DNA from: an uncultured Ruminococcus sp.
GTDB taxonomy: Bacteria > Bacillota > Clostridia > Oscillospirales > Acutalibacteraceae
NCBI GenBank assembly: GCA_902767285.1
Contig: CACXHC010000161.1
Location: 1-10,684, forward strand
Direction of reading: 5' to 3'
DNA length: 10,684 nucleotides
Below the pieces are notes generated by a model. That model was not told the DNA's origin. It saw only the letters and a program-made list of their open reading frames with translations, and searched no databases. The translations under genes and the position numbers were made by a program. Shown in pieces: positions 1 to 6,726 of the stretch; the stretch's first letter is position 1; each line of letters starts with the position of its first letter.

Positions 1-1221
1 ACAATCGTCAAAAACTTCATCGTTTATTTGAGTTACGGTATCGGGTATACTTATATTTATCAGCCAAAGACAATTTTCAAAAGCATTTTTGCCGATTTCT
101 GTTACTCCTTGGGGTATGATAACATTTCTAAGAGAACTGCACGAATAAAAAGCTTGATCACATATTTGCTTTAATCCTTCACACATAGTCACGCTTCTAA
201 GATTTTTACAATTAATAAAGGCTCCTTCACCGATTATTGATACGCTTGCCGGAATTTTTACGCTTTCACAATCGCTTTTTTCAAAGGCATGATTGCTTAT
301 CTGCTTTACTCCATCAGGAATTATTACATCTTGCGACTTCCCTTTATACCCTATTAGAATATCGTTTCCGGCTATAAAAAAATCTTCAGGATAATTTTCA
401 AGCCATAAAGTACAATCAAATGCACCCCAGCCAATATATTCTGCTTTTTTTGAAATTTCGATTCTTCTAAGTGACTTGCAGCCTTCAAAAGCAAAATTAC
501 CAATATGAGTTACGCTTTCGGGTATTCTGATATTTGTTAATGAACTACATCCATTGAAAGCAAAGGTTGAAATCTGCTCTACACTGTCAGGTATATATAT
601 TATTCTCAGCGAATTACATTTGCTAAAGGCTCTATAACCGATTTTTTTCAAACTTTTCGGGAGAGTCACTTTTTTGAGCAAAACTTGACCCGAAAATACA
701 TATGCTCCTATCTGTTTTACTCCTTCAGGAATAGTTATATATTCAAAGTTTTTGTAATCTCTGTTATATTTTATCAAAATTCCATCTCCGACTATAACGA
801 ATTTATCGGAGTGTTTTTTCAGCCACGGCGTTTTAACAAATACATTTTCAGAAATATACGTTACACTTTCGGGAATCGTTATATTCTCAAGAGAAGTACA
901 ATATTCAAATGCACCATGTTCTATAGTTGTTACTCCGTAAGGTATAACTACGCTTTTTAGAGAATAACAACTGCTGAAGGCTTCTTCACTTATATGGGTC
1001 AAACCCTCGGGTAAATTTATTTTTACAAGCAATCTGCAATCTTTAAAAGCTCTGGAATTTATTTTTGTTACTCCATCAGGAATTGTTATGCTTTTAAGAT
1101 AATCACAGTTTTGAAAAACACTTTCACCAATTTCAGTAACTCCCGAGGGAATAACAACATCGGTTTCTCCGTTTTCGTTTGTATATTTTTTTAGTACACC
1201 GTTCTCAATACAAAACGACAT
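1..1221 (-). CDS. BspA-type leucine-rich-repeat protein, C-terminus cut by window edge
   Basis: The frame is open for 407 codons from an ATG at 1221 to the left edge, with no stop, so the C-terminus is missing. An AAGGGGG ribosome site (1231-1237) lies 9 bases before the ATG. The protein is a run of about 15 repeats of roughly 23 residues with the pattern IPxxVxxIgxxAFxxCxxLxxIx, the treponemal/BspA class (LRR_5). After repeats 5 and 10 there is an insertion with a Trp-Leu pair and a F-x-I-x-G-x-x-I-L-I-x-Y strand (residues 141-152 and 281-292). The same strand forms the N-terminus (residues 3-13), giving a super-repeat of 138-140 residues. There is no signal peptide: the N-terminus MSFCIENGVLKKY is already the repeat cap, so the protein is probably cytoplasmic unless the missing C-terminus carries an anchor. 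It starts 35 bases after the dehydrogenase stop and is likely co-transcribed with it. LRR proteins of this class bind other proteins; the partner here is unknown. Confidence 0.9.
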   Translation of the reverse strand, partial: MSFCIENGVLKKYTNENGETDVVIPSGVTEIGESVFQNCDYLKSITIPDGVTKINSRAFKDCRLLVKINLPEGLTHISEEAFSSCYSLKSVVIPYGVTTIEHGAFEYCTSLENITIPESVTYISENVFVKTPWLKKHSDKFVIVGDGILIKYNRDYKNFEYITIPEGVKQIGAYVFSGQVLLKKVTLPKSLKKIGYRAFSKCNSLRIIYIPDSVEQISTFAFNGCSSLTNIRIPESVTHIGNFAFEGCKSLRRIEISKKAEYIGWGAFDCTLWLENYPEDFFIAGNDILIGYKGKSQDVIIPDGVKQISNHAFEKSDCESVKIPASVSIIGEGAFINCKNLRSVTMCEGLKQICDQAFYSCSSLRNVIIPQGVTEIGKNAFENCLWLINISIPDTVTQINDEVFDDC

Positions 1222-1256
1222 AAAATAACGCCCCCTTGTTATGCAATTTTACGAGA

Positions 1257-2213
1257 TTATACCACTTTATTAATGGGATTGCCTTGCAGATACATTTTCA
1301 GATTATTATAAGCAACCTGCACACAGCGTTCTCTTGTTTCGGTTGCCGCCCATGCTACATGAGGAGTTATGGTGATATTTTCTACTCCGCACAAAGGACA
1401 GTCCTCCGCCATAGGTTCGGTTGTTACAACATCGACTGCCGCTCCCGATATAATCCCGCTTTTAACCGCATTTGCAAGAGCTTTTTCGTCTACCGTTCCG
1501 CCCCTCGATGTATTTATAAAATACGACCCTTTTTTGAATTTGGCAAACAGCGATTCATTGAACATCAACTCGGAATCTGCATTAAGCGGACAATGCACCG
1601 TAACGAAATCACTTTCAGAAACAAGCTCATCAAGCGAAACTCTGCGAACACCGGGCATATTTTTTTCGGTTCTTGAGTAGTAAATGACATTCATTCTGAA
1701 AGCCAACGCAATTTGTGCTACTGCTTTGCCTATCGTACCGAGTCCGACTATACCGAGAGTTTTTCCGGCAATCTCGTTTGTCGGAAAAACAAAAGGCGAA
1801 AAAATGTCTGATTTTTTCCACCCATCCGCCTGAACAAATTCGTTATACTCCGCCACTTTGGAACACTGAGCCAATATAAAAGCAAATGTATGCTGTGCTA
1901 CTGCGTCTGTTGAATATCCGGCGGCGTTACAAACTGTTATACCTCGTTTTTTTGTGTATTCCGTATCGATATTATTATATCCTGTTGCGAAAAGCCCGAT
2001 ATATTGAAGATTTTTCGCTTCTCCTATTGTTTTTTCGTTCATGGGAGTTTTGTTACACAAAATTATATCTGCATTTTTTATTCTTTCGGCGAGAAACCTC
2101 TCTCCGCTGAGTTGATATTCCGTAACTTCTCCAAACTCCTTGAAACAATCAAAACTTACATCTCCGCAAGATATAGTTTTGGCATCGGGAATAACTATAT
2201 TTAATTTTTTCAT
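1257..2213 (-). CDS. D-2-hydroxyacid dehydrogenase (glycerate dehydrogenase/hydroxypyruvate reductase-like)
   Basis: A 318-residue member of the D-isomer-specific 2-hydroxyacid dehydrogenases, which reduce 2-oxoacids with NAD(P)H. The Rossmann motif GIVGLGTIG lies near residues 154-162. The catalytic triad of the family is visible: Arg237 in NTSRGG, Glu266 in TTEP and His285 in TPHVAW. The C-terminal stretch around PHVAWAATETRER resembles glycerate dehydrogenase/hydroxypyruvate reductase more than phosphoglycerate dehydrogenase, and there is no ACT regulatory domain. After beta-2 of the Rossmann fold the sequence reads YYSR instead of the acidic residue typical of NAD users, which hints at NADPH (inference). 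I place the start at the ATG at 2213, with GGAG at 2225-2228. A longer frame opens at 2246, but its first codons fall inside a hairpin and have no ribosome site. It follows folD and precedes the LRR gene. The exact substrate is not certain. Confidence 0.88.
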   Translation of the reverse strand: MKKLNIVIPDAKTISCGDVSFDCFKEFGEVTEYQLSGERFLAERIKNADIILCNKTPMNEKTIGEAKNLQYIGLFATGYNNIDTEYTKKRGITVCNAAGYSTDAVAQHTFAFILAQCSKVAEYNEFVQADGWKKSDIFSPFVFPTNEIAGKTLGIVGLGTIGKAVAQIALAFRMNVIYYSRTEKNMPGVRRVSLDELVSESDFVTVHCPLNADSELMFNESLFAKFKKGSYFINTSRGGTVDEKALANAVKSGIISGAAVDVVTTEPMAEDCPLCGVENITITPHVAWAATETRERCVQVAYNNLKMYLQGNPINKVV

Positions 2214-2236
2214 AATAGACAACGCTCCAATTATAA

Positions 2237-2267
2237 ATAACCGCACAGATTCAAACTGTGCGGTTAT
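2237..2267 (-). terminator. Terminator-like hairpin after folD
   Basis: A perfect 12-bp inverted repeat with a 7-base loop (core CCGCACAG / CTGTGCGG) starts 9 bases beyond the folD stop. In the minus direction the GC core is followed by a T-rich stretch (TTATTTATAATT), so it can act as an intrinsic terminator, though the T tract is interrupted and may be leaky. No good promoter is visible between it and the dehydrogenase, so read-through from folD may be how the two downstream genes are expressed. Confidence 0.6.
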
Positions 2268-2276
2268 GCTATTTTA

Positions 2277-3182
2277 TTATTTGTCGGATTTTGACTTAGC
2301 CGCTTTTGTCTTGCCTGCCGATTTTACGTTTAATATCGCATTGGCTTTTGCCGCCATAATAGTATTCTTCATAAGCATAGCGATTGTCATAGGGCCTACA
2401 CCGCCCGGAACAGGTGTAATATAACCTGCTTTGGGTTCTACCGCATTAAAATCAACATCTCCGCAGAGTTTGCCGTTTTCATCGTGATTAATACCAACAT
2501 CAATAACGATTGCACCGTCTTTGACCATATCGGCTGTTACAAATTTAGGCTTGCCTACTGCCGAAATAAGGATATCGGCTTTAGATGTGATTTCGGGAAG
2601 ATTTACGGTTTTGCTGTGACATACTGTAACAGTAGCACTCTCATTTATAAGCATCATTGCCATGGGCTTACCTACAATATTGCTTCTGCCTATAACAACA
2701 CAGTTTTTACCGGCGAGTTCAACACCTGTTTCCTTGAGAAGCTCCATAACTCCTGCCGGTGTACAAGGAAGAAAACGATAATCATTTATAGTGATTCTGC
2801 CAACATTGAACGGACTGAAGCAATCAACATCTTTGCGAGGGTCTATTTTACCGAGAACAACTTTTTCGCTTATGTGCTTAGGAAGAGGAAGCTGAACAAG
2901 TATGCCGTCTATATCCACTCTGTTATTCAATTCTTCAATACGAGCAACAAGTTCTTTTTGACTTATTTTCTCTGAAAGCTGGATTTTCTCCGAATAGAAA
3001 CCTACTTTTTCGCACGCTTTTATTTTGTTGCTTACATATATTTTAGATGCCGAATCATTACCCACTATAATAACCGCAAGACCGGGCATTACGCCTATAT
3101 CATCCATAAGTTTTTTATTTTCGAGGGCGATTTCTGATTTTATGCGGTCGGATACCGCTTTTCCGTCTATTATAACTGCCAT
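2277..3182 (-). CDS. folD: Bifunctional methylenetetrahydrofolate dehydrogenase / methenyltetrahydrofolate cyclohydrolase
   Basis: Cytoplasmic enzyme of one-carbon metabolism that interconverts 5,10-methylene-THF, 5,10-methenyl-THF and 10-formyl-THF, feeding purine and formyl-Met synthesis. At 301 residues it is slightly longer than the usual ~285. Visible family motifs are the catalytic YxxxK pair Tyr49/Lys53 in IYVSNKIKACEKVG, DGILVQLPLP (92-101), DVDCFSPFNVG (118-128), the nucleotide-binding GRSNIVGKPMAMML (165-178) and the C-terminal signature ITPVPGGVGPMTIAML (255-270). The extra length is a Lys/Ala/Ser tail (residues 287-301) outside the catalytic fold. The ATG at 3182 has an AGAAGGAG ribosome site 8 bases upstream. 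It has its own promoter (3233-3261) and a terminator-like hairpin follows it, so it may form a largely single-gene transcript with some read-through into the dehydrogenase gene. Confidence 0.97.
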   Translation of the reverse strand: MAVIIDGKAVSDRIKSEIALENKKLMDDIGVMPGLAVIIVGNDSASKIYVSNKIKACEKVGFYSEKIQLSEKISQKELVARIEELNNRVDIDGILVQLPLPKHISEKVVLGKIDPRKDVDCFSPFNVGRITINDYRFLPCTPAGVMELLKETGVELAGKNCVVIGRSNIVGKPMAMMLINESATVTVCHSKTVNLPEITSKADILISAVGKPKFVTADMVKDGAIVIDVGINHDENGKLCGDVDFNAVEPKAGYITPVPGGVGPMTIAMLMKNTIMAAKANAILNVKSAGKTKAAKSKSDK

Positions 3183-3199
3183 TAGAATTACTCCTTCTG

Positions 3200-3211
3200 C
3201 CGAATATTCGG
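3200..3211. promoter_or_regulatory. 12-bp perfect palindrome in the folD leader
   Basis: CCGAATATTCGG is a perfect 12-bp dyad lying between the predicted transcription start of folD (about 3226) and its ribosome binding site (3191-3198). The position would suit a repressor operator, or a small leader hairpin near the ribosome site, but no known regulator motif is recognised and it could be chance. Confidence 0.3.
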
Positions 3212-3232
3212 ACTATTTTACTTGTATTTATT

Positions 3233-3261
3233 ATTTTACAACGAAAGCTGCAATTTTTCAA
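3233..3261 (-). promoter_or_regulatory. Sigma-A-type promoter of folD
   Basis: On the minus strand TTGAAA (3256-3261) and TAAAAT (3233-3238) are separated by exactly 17 bases, close to consensus for the housekeeping sigma factor. The predicted start near 3226 gives a leader of about 43 bases before the folD ATG. It lies in the only sizeable gap between lgt and folD. Confidence 0.7.
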
Positions 3262-3291
3262 TACATTTTATCTGTATACAAAAAAATATTT

Positions 3292-4113
3292 TTATTTTGA
3301 AGAGACTTCTTCCTCATCATTATCGGAATGAGTTTTTTTCAGTTTGACAAACAGAACAATTGCTCCGCCCAATGCCAAAATAACCGACAGCACTTGCGAA
3401 ACTCTGAAATGCAAAGGTGAAAAATAAAGGCTGTCTGTTCTTAATCCTTCGACAAATGCTCTTTCGACACCGTACCAAACAAGATATATAAAAAACAATT
3501 CTCCGGAAAATTTTTTGCGTTTTCTCCATACAAAAAACATAAGCACGAATCCCAACGCACACCACAGCGATTCATACAAGAAGCACGGGTGAACACCCAA
3601 GCCGTAAGTATTTTCGGAAACCATTCTCCACGGCAGATTTGTTTCTGTACCGAAAGCCTCTTGATTTGTAAAATTGCCCCATCTTCCGATAGACTGACCA
3701 ATCAAAAAACCACCGGAGACAACATCGAGCGAATCAAGCATTTCTATTTTCTCAAATTTCGTCATAATCAGACCGCCAATCAAACCGCCGATTATACCGC
3801 CGTAGACCGCAAGTCCGCCCTGATGAATATTCACCACCGATGCAAGATCATTCTTAAACGAATCCCAATTAAAGACGACATAATATAACCTTGCTCCGAT
3901 TATCGCCGTAACCAATCCAACTATTATGCAGGACATTAATTTATCTGAATCGACATTGTGGTTTTTCGCTTCATGACTGCAATAAAAGACTGCAAGCATA
4001 AATCCTACTGCTATTATCACCCCATACCAATATATTTGATAACTGCCTATACTAAACGCAACGGGCGATATATTAAAATCCAAATTCAATCCCGGAAACG
4101 AAACATGATACAT
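3292..4113 (-). CDS. lgt: Prolipoprotein diacylglyceryl transferase
   Basis: Integral membrane enzyme that moves a diacylglyceryl group from phosphatidylglycerol to the lipobox cysteine of prelipoproteins, the first step of lipoprotein maturation. At 273 residues it is family length, with about seven hydrophobic segments. The Lgt signature is clear at residues 143-155 (GRWGNFTNQEAFG, with the essential Arg144). Other conserved parts are YWYGVII near 28-34, GARLYYV near 73-79, QGGLAVYGG at 98-106, HPCFLYES at 175-182 and EGLRTDSLYF at 222-231, including the second conserved Arg225. The C-terminus is an acidic tail (SDNDEEE), probably cytoplasmic. The ATG at 4113 lies 4 bases after the stop of the zinc-ribbon gene, and its AAGGA site is inside that gene's last codons, so the two are likely translationally coupled. 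It is the last gene of the unit starting with gltA. No clear terminator follows. Confidence 0.96.
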   Translation of the reverse strand: MYHVSFPGLNLDFNISPVAFSIGSYQIYWYGVIIAVGFMLAVFYCSHEAKNHNVDSDKLMSCIIVGLVTAIIGARLYYVVFNWDSFKNDLASVVNIHQGGLAVYGGIIGGLIGGLIMTKFEKIEMLDSLDVVSGGFLIGQSIGRWGNFTNQEAFGTETNLPWRMVSENTYGLGVHPCFLYESLWCALGFVLMFFVWRKRKKFSGELFFIYLVWYGVERAFVEGLRTDSLYFSPLHFRVSQVLSVILALGGAIVLFVKLKKTHSDNDEEEVSSK

Positions 4114-4117
4114 TAAA

Positions 4118-4573
4118 TTACATTCCTTCTGAGTTTTTATTTTTGCCTATAATACGAACCGCAAATTCTTTACGGCATTTGGGACAAGCGACAATATGTT
4201 TTCCGCCTACCCTTTTAACTCTTATAACGGCATCGCAATTTTTGCATTTAACATATTTATACGTTTTTCGGTCATGAAATTTTTTAGTCAGAAGTAAAAA
4301 TGATTTTCGTACAGATTTAAGAATTTCCAAATATTTTCGGTTTTCGATACCTCTTTTAACATCGTTTACAGACAATGCCCTCAACACAGAGATAATCGGA
4401 CAAATCAACGAAACCAGCGACACCCACTTATTTCTTATAAATCCATTAAGTAACATAACAACAAACCACAATACAAGCAAATCTCTGCTGAGTTTGTCGA
4501 AGCCGTGGCGACCTTCCATTAATTTGTCATACTTTTTGCGTAATTTCATATAAGTTTGAATATACTTATCCAA
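4118..4573 (-). CDS. Uncharacterised two-TM protein with C-terminal zinc ribbon
   Basis: A 151-residue protein of unknown function. It begins with a basic amphipathic stretch ending in GRHGFDKLSR (21-30). Two hydrophobic segments follow, about 31-46 and 50-67, forming a probable helical hairpin in the membrane. A basic linker leads to DRKTYKYVKC and a zinc-ribbon with two CxxC knuckles (Cys110/113 and Cys130/133). The layout resembles a family of small clostridial zinc-finger membrane proteins with GRYGxDxL and RDRKTHKYxxCPxC motifs; this is recall, not a search. The start codon is TTG at 4573, supported by GGAAGG (4583-4588) spaced 9 bases upstream. The first internal ATG (4549) has no comparable site and would drop the first eight residues. 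It lies 17 bases after gltA and 4 bases before lgt, so it is in the same operon. A role in envelope or lipoprotein biology would be guesswork from position. Confidence 0.88.
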   Translation of the reverse strand: MDKYIQTYMKLRKKYDKLMEGRHGFDKLSRDLLVLWFVVMLLNGFIRNKWVSLVSLICPIISVLRALSVNDVKRGIENRKYLEILKSVRKSFLLLTKKFHDRKTYKYVKCKNCDAVIRVKRVGGKHIVACPKCRKEFAVRIIGKNKNSEGM

Positions 4574-4590
4574 AAAAACACACCTTCCAT

Positions 4591-5970
4591 TTATCTTTTA
4601 TCGATAGGAATATACTCTCTCTCCTCAGCGATACTCATATAAGCAGGTCTGATAATTTTTCCGGCATTGATAAGCTCCTCCAAACGGTGGGCACTCCAAC
4701 CCGAGATTCTTGCTATTGCGAACAACGGCGTATAAAGCTCAATGGGTAATCCGAGCATAGAATAAACAAATCCGCTGTAAAAATCGACATTTGCCGAAAC
4801 GCCTTTATAAATCTTTCTTTCTCTGCCGATGACTACGGGAGCAAGCTTGCGTACATTCTCATACAGCATATATTCGGGCATCATTTGTTTTTCGGCGGCG
4901 AGGTCTTTTACAAATCCGCTGAAAACTCTTGCTCTGGGGTCTGAGATGGAGTAAACCGCATGACCCATTCCGTATATAAGTCCCGACTTATCAAAAGCCT
5001 CTTTATGCAGAATTTTTGTAAGATAGGCTTCGATTTCTTCTTCATCGTTCCAATCTTTGACTTGTTCTTTTATCTCATCGAACATACCGCAAACTTTGAC
5101 ATTAGCTCCGCCGTGCTTAGGCCCTTTGAGAGAGCAAAGTGCCGCGGCTATTGCGGAATATGTATCTGTACCCGAACTTGTAACAACTCTTGTTGTGAAA
5201 GTCGAGTTATTTCCGCCGCCGTGTTCTGCATGAAGAATAAGAGCTATATCAAGAACACGAGCCTCAAGATTTGTATATTTTCTATCTGTTCTGAGCATAG
5301 TCAAAATATTTTCTGCTGTTGACTTCATAGGATTTGGATTATGCAGAGTCAGACTATGTTTGCGGGCATAATTATACGCATGATAAGCATAAACCGCCAG
5401 CATAGGAAATTCGGCGATAAGCTGGAGTGACTGACGCATTACATTTCCGATAGACGTATCATTCGCCATATTATCATACGAATGAAGGGTAAGCACACTT
5501 TTGGCAAGAGAGTTCATCATATCGGAGTTGGGGGCTTTCATGATAACATCTCTAACGAAAGTATCGGGCAACGCACGGTACGTTGCGAGTATGCCTTTGA
5601 ACTCGTCCAGTTCATCAGCGGTAGGGAGCTGACCGAAAAGCAACAAATAAGTAACTTCTTCAAAACCGAAGTTAGAGTCTTTGGGGAATCCGGCAATAAT
5701 ATCCTCAACATTATAACCCCTATAAAAAAGTTTACCGTCACACGGCACGACTTTTCCGTCCACAATTTTATTTTGACGAATTTCGGAAATCTCGGTAAGA
5801 CCTGTTAAGACACCTTTTCCGTCAAGGTCACGCAAGCCTCTTTTAACGTCATATTTGTAGTAAAGAGCGGGGTCAAAATTTGTATTTTCGATACATTTGT
5901 CCGCATATTTTTCTATATCAGGCAAAGTATGCTGAAAATTTTTTTCGACGAATCTTATTCCATCTGCCAT
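4591..5970 (-). CDS. gltA: Citrate synthase (Si-type)
   Basis: Condenses acetyl-CoA with oxaloacetate to citrate. In an anaerobe this most likely feeds 2-oxoglutarate and glutamate synthesis, not a full cycle. The 459-residue protein carries the family's catalytic residues: His250 in ILHAEHGGGNNSTF, His286 in GPKHGGAN and Asp396 in NVDFYSGFVY. Substrate-binding stretches GMGHAVYSISDPRA (334-347) and ARISGWSAHR (420-429) are also present. It is the classical citrate synthase fold, not the homocitrate-synthase-like Re type. A 2-methylcitrate synthase activity cannot be excluded from sequence alone. The longest frame opens at a GTG at 5979, but that codon touches the Shine-Dalgarno. The AAGGAA at 5980-5985 is spaced 9 bases from the ATG at 5970, so that is the start chosen. 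It is the first gene of a unit with the zinc-ribbon gene and lgt and has its own promoter. Confidence 0.96.
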   Translation of the reverse strand: MADGIRFVEKNFQHTLPDIEKYADKCIENTNFDPALYYKYDVKRGLRDLDGKGVLTGLTEISEIRQNKIVDGKVVPCDGKLFYRGYNVEDIIAGFPKDSNFGFEEVTYLLLFGQLPTADELDEFKGILATYRALPDTFVRDVIMKAPNSDMMNSLAKSVLTLHSYDNMANDTSIGNVMRQSLQLIAEFPMLAVYAYHAYNYARKHSLTLHNPNPMKSTAENILTMLRTDRKYTNLEARVLDIALILHAEHGGGNNSTFTTRVVTSSGTDTYSAIAAALCSLKGPKHGGANVKVCGMFDEIKEQVKDWNDEEEIEAYLTKILHKEAFDKSGLIYGMGHAVYSISDPRARVFSGFVKDLAAEKQMMPEYMLYENVRKLAPVVIGRERKIYKGVSANVDFYSGFVYSMLGLPIELYTPLFAIARISGWSAHRLEELINAGKIIRPAYMSIAEEREYIPIDKR

Positions 5971-6005
5971 GTTAAACACTTCCTTTTATTTATAATATAC
6001 ACTTC

Positions 6006-6034
6006 ATTATACTATAAACCCAAATTTAAATCAA
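6006..6034 (-). promoter_or_regulatory. Sigma-A-type promoter of gltA
   Basis: On the minus strand TTGATT (6029-6034) and a perfect TATAAT (6006-6011) are separated by 17 bases. The predicted start near 5999 gives a leader of about 29 bases that ends with the AAGGAA ribosome site. The promoter sits immediately beyond the ybaK stop codon and separates the gltA-lgt unit from the comEC-ybaK unit. Confidence 0.8.
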
Positions 6035-6055
6035 CAACTTTTTTTACACTTTTTA

Positions 6056-6523
6056 TCAAACTGTAACTTCTGCGAAACCAAATCTTATAATTTTTGAAAT
6101 ATCTTTGGGGTTAACCTCAACTTGATAGCCGATTTTCCCTGCACTAAAAAAGATTTTATCGAGCGACTGTGCGGAGGAATCGAACGTAGTTGTAAAAAAT
6201 TTCTTCATACCGATAGGCGAACAACCGCCGTGAACGTATCCGGTAAGAGGGAGCAACTCTTTACTTTTAAGCATTTCGATTGACTTTTCGCCCACAGCTT
6301 TAGCGGCTTTTTTGAGGTCGAGTTCATTTTTAACAGGAATAACAAACACATAATGATTTCCGCTTTTGCCCACGGTGACGAGCGTTTTGAAAACGCACTT
6401 TTCGTCAACGCCGAGAATTTGGGCTATCTGTACGCCGTTTGTAACAGAACCGTCACCCACACAATGAGGGGTATATTGGATTTTCTTCCGGTCGAGAGTA
6501 CGCATAACGTTTGTTTTTTCCAT
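6056..6523 (-). CDS. ybaK: YbaK/EbsC-family Cys-tRNA(Pro) / aminoacyl-tRNA deacylase
   Basis: Trans-editing enzyme that hydrolyses mischarged tRNAs. The YbaK branch clears Cys-tRNA(Pro) made by prolyl-tRNA synthetase, acting in the cytoplasm. At 155 residues it is the standard single-domain length. The catalytic lysine of the family is Lys46 in VFKTLV, and the second signature GYVHGGCSPIGMKK covers residues 95-108. The N-terminal AIxxL-like helix and the final beta strands are intact. The ATG at 6523 is preceded by AAAGGAATG with 10 bases of spacing, and this site overlaps the stop codon of the DUF3006-like gene (6538-6540), so the two are co-translated. Family membership is secure; the exact tRNA substrate is inferred from the subfamily signature. 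Confidence 0.93.
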   Translation of the reverse strand: MEKTNVMRTLDRKKIQYTPHCVGDGSVTNGVQIAQILGVDEKCVFKTLVTVGKSGNHYVFVIPVKNELDLKKAAKAVGEKSIEMLKSKELLPLTGYVHGGCSPIGMKKFFTTTFDSSAQSLDKIFFSAGKIGYQVEVNPKDISKIIRFGFAEVTV

Positions 6524-6537
6524 AAATTCTCATTCCT

Positions 6538-6705
6538 TTATCTTTTTGACACAAGAGTAATATTTCCTTCATCATCTATTTCGACTTTATCGCCTTTTTT
6601 AACATCGAAAGGAATTTCGGATTTATCTATTGCAAAATACTTTTTATCTTTATCGATAAATAAAATCATTTTATCTTCAAAACCATCTACTTTCAAAAAT
6701 TTCAT
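6538..6705 (-). CDS. Small DUF3006-like protein
   Basis: A 55-residue acidic/basic protein with no membrane segment or cysteine. It looks like one short beta-barrel-like domain: an N-terminal strand (MKFLKVDGFEDKMILFID), then SEIPFDVKKGDKVEID near 29-44. The 'IP.....KGD.v.id..G.i' layout matches DUF3006, whose function is unknown. The longest frame starts at a TTG at 6720, but GGGAG at 6714-6718 lies 8 bases before the ATG at 6705 and inside the longer reading, so 6705 is the start. From general knowledge, DUF3006 genes are often found beside ComEC-like or MBL-fold competence proteins, which fits this neighbourhood. It is followed at once by ybaK and preceded by the repeat element. Confidence 0.78.
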   Translation of the reverse strand: MKFLKVDGFEDKMILFIDKDKKYFAIDKSEIPFDVKKGDKVEIDDEGNITLVSKR

Positions 6706-6726
6706 TTTACTATCTCCCAATATAAT

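Noticed and set aside
1..1221. Periodic repeats as a CRISPR or satellite array
   Set aside because: The periodicity is at protein level (about 23 residues, diverged DNA) and the frame is open throughout, so it is an LRR coding repeat.
2230..2235. TATAAT as the -10 of a dehydrogenase promoter
   Set aside because: The implied transcription start would fall at or after the ribosome site, and no -35 lies at a suitable distance.
685..3300. Plus-strand open frames across the LRR, dehydrogenase and folD genes
   Set aside because: They are antisense to well-supported minus-strand genes, lack ribosome sites, and encode Phe/Tyr/Ile-rich sequence with no recognisable domain.
3281..3300. A/T inverted repeat after lgt as a terminator
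   Set aside because: AAAAATATTTTT has no GC stem and would not form a stable hairpin.
5971..5979. GTG start for citrate synthase
   Set aside because: The Shine-Dalgarno directly abuts the GTG; spacing is correct only for the ATG at 5970.
6706..6720. TTG start for the DUF3006-like gene
   Set aside because: The only ribosome site lies inside this extension and is correctly spaced for the ATG at 6705.
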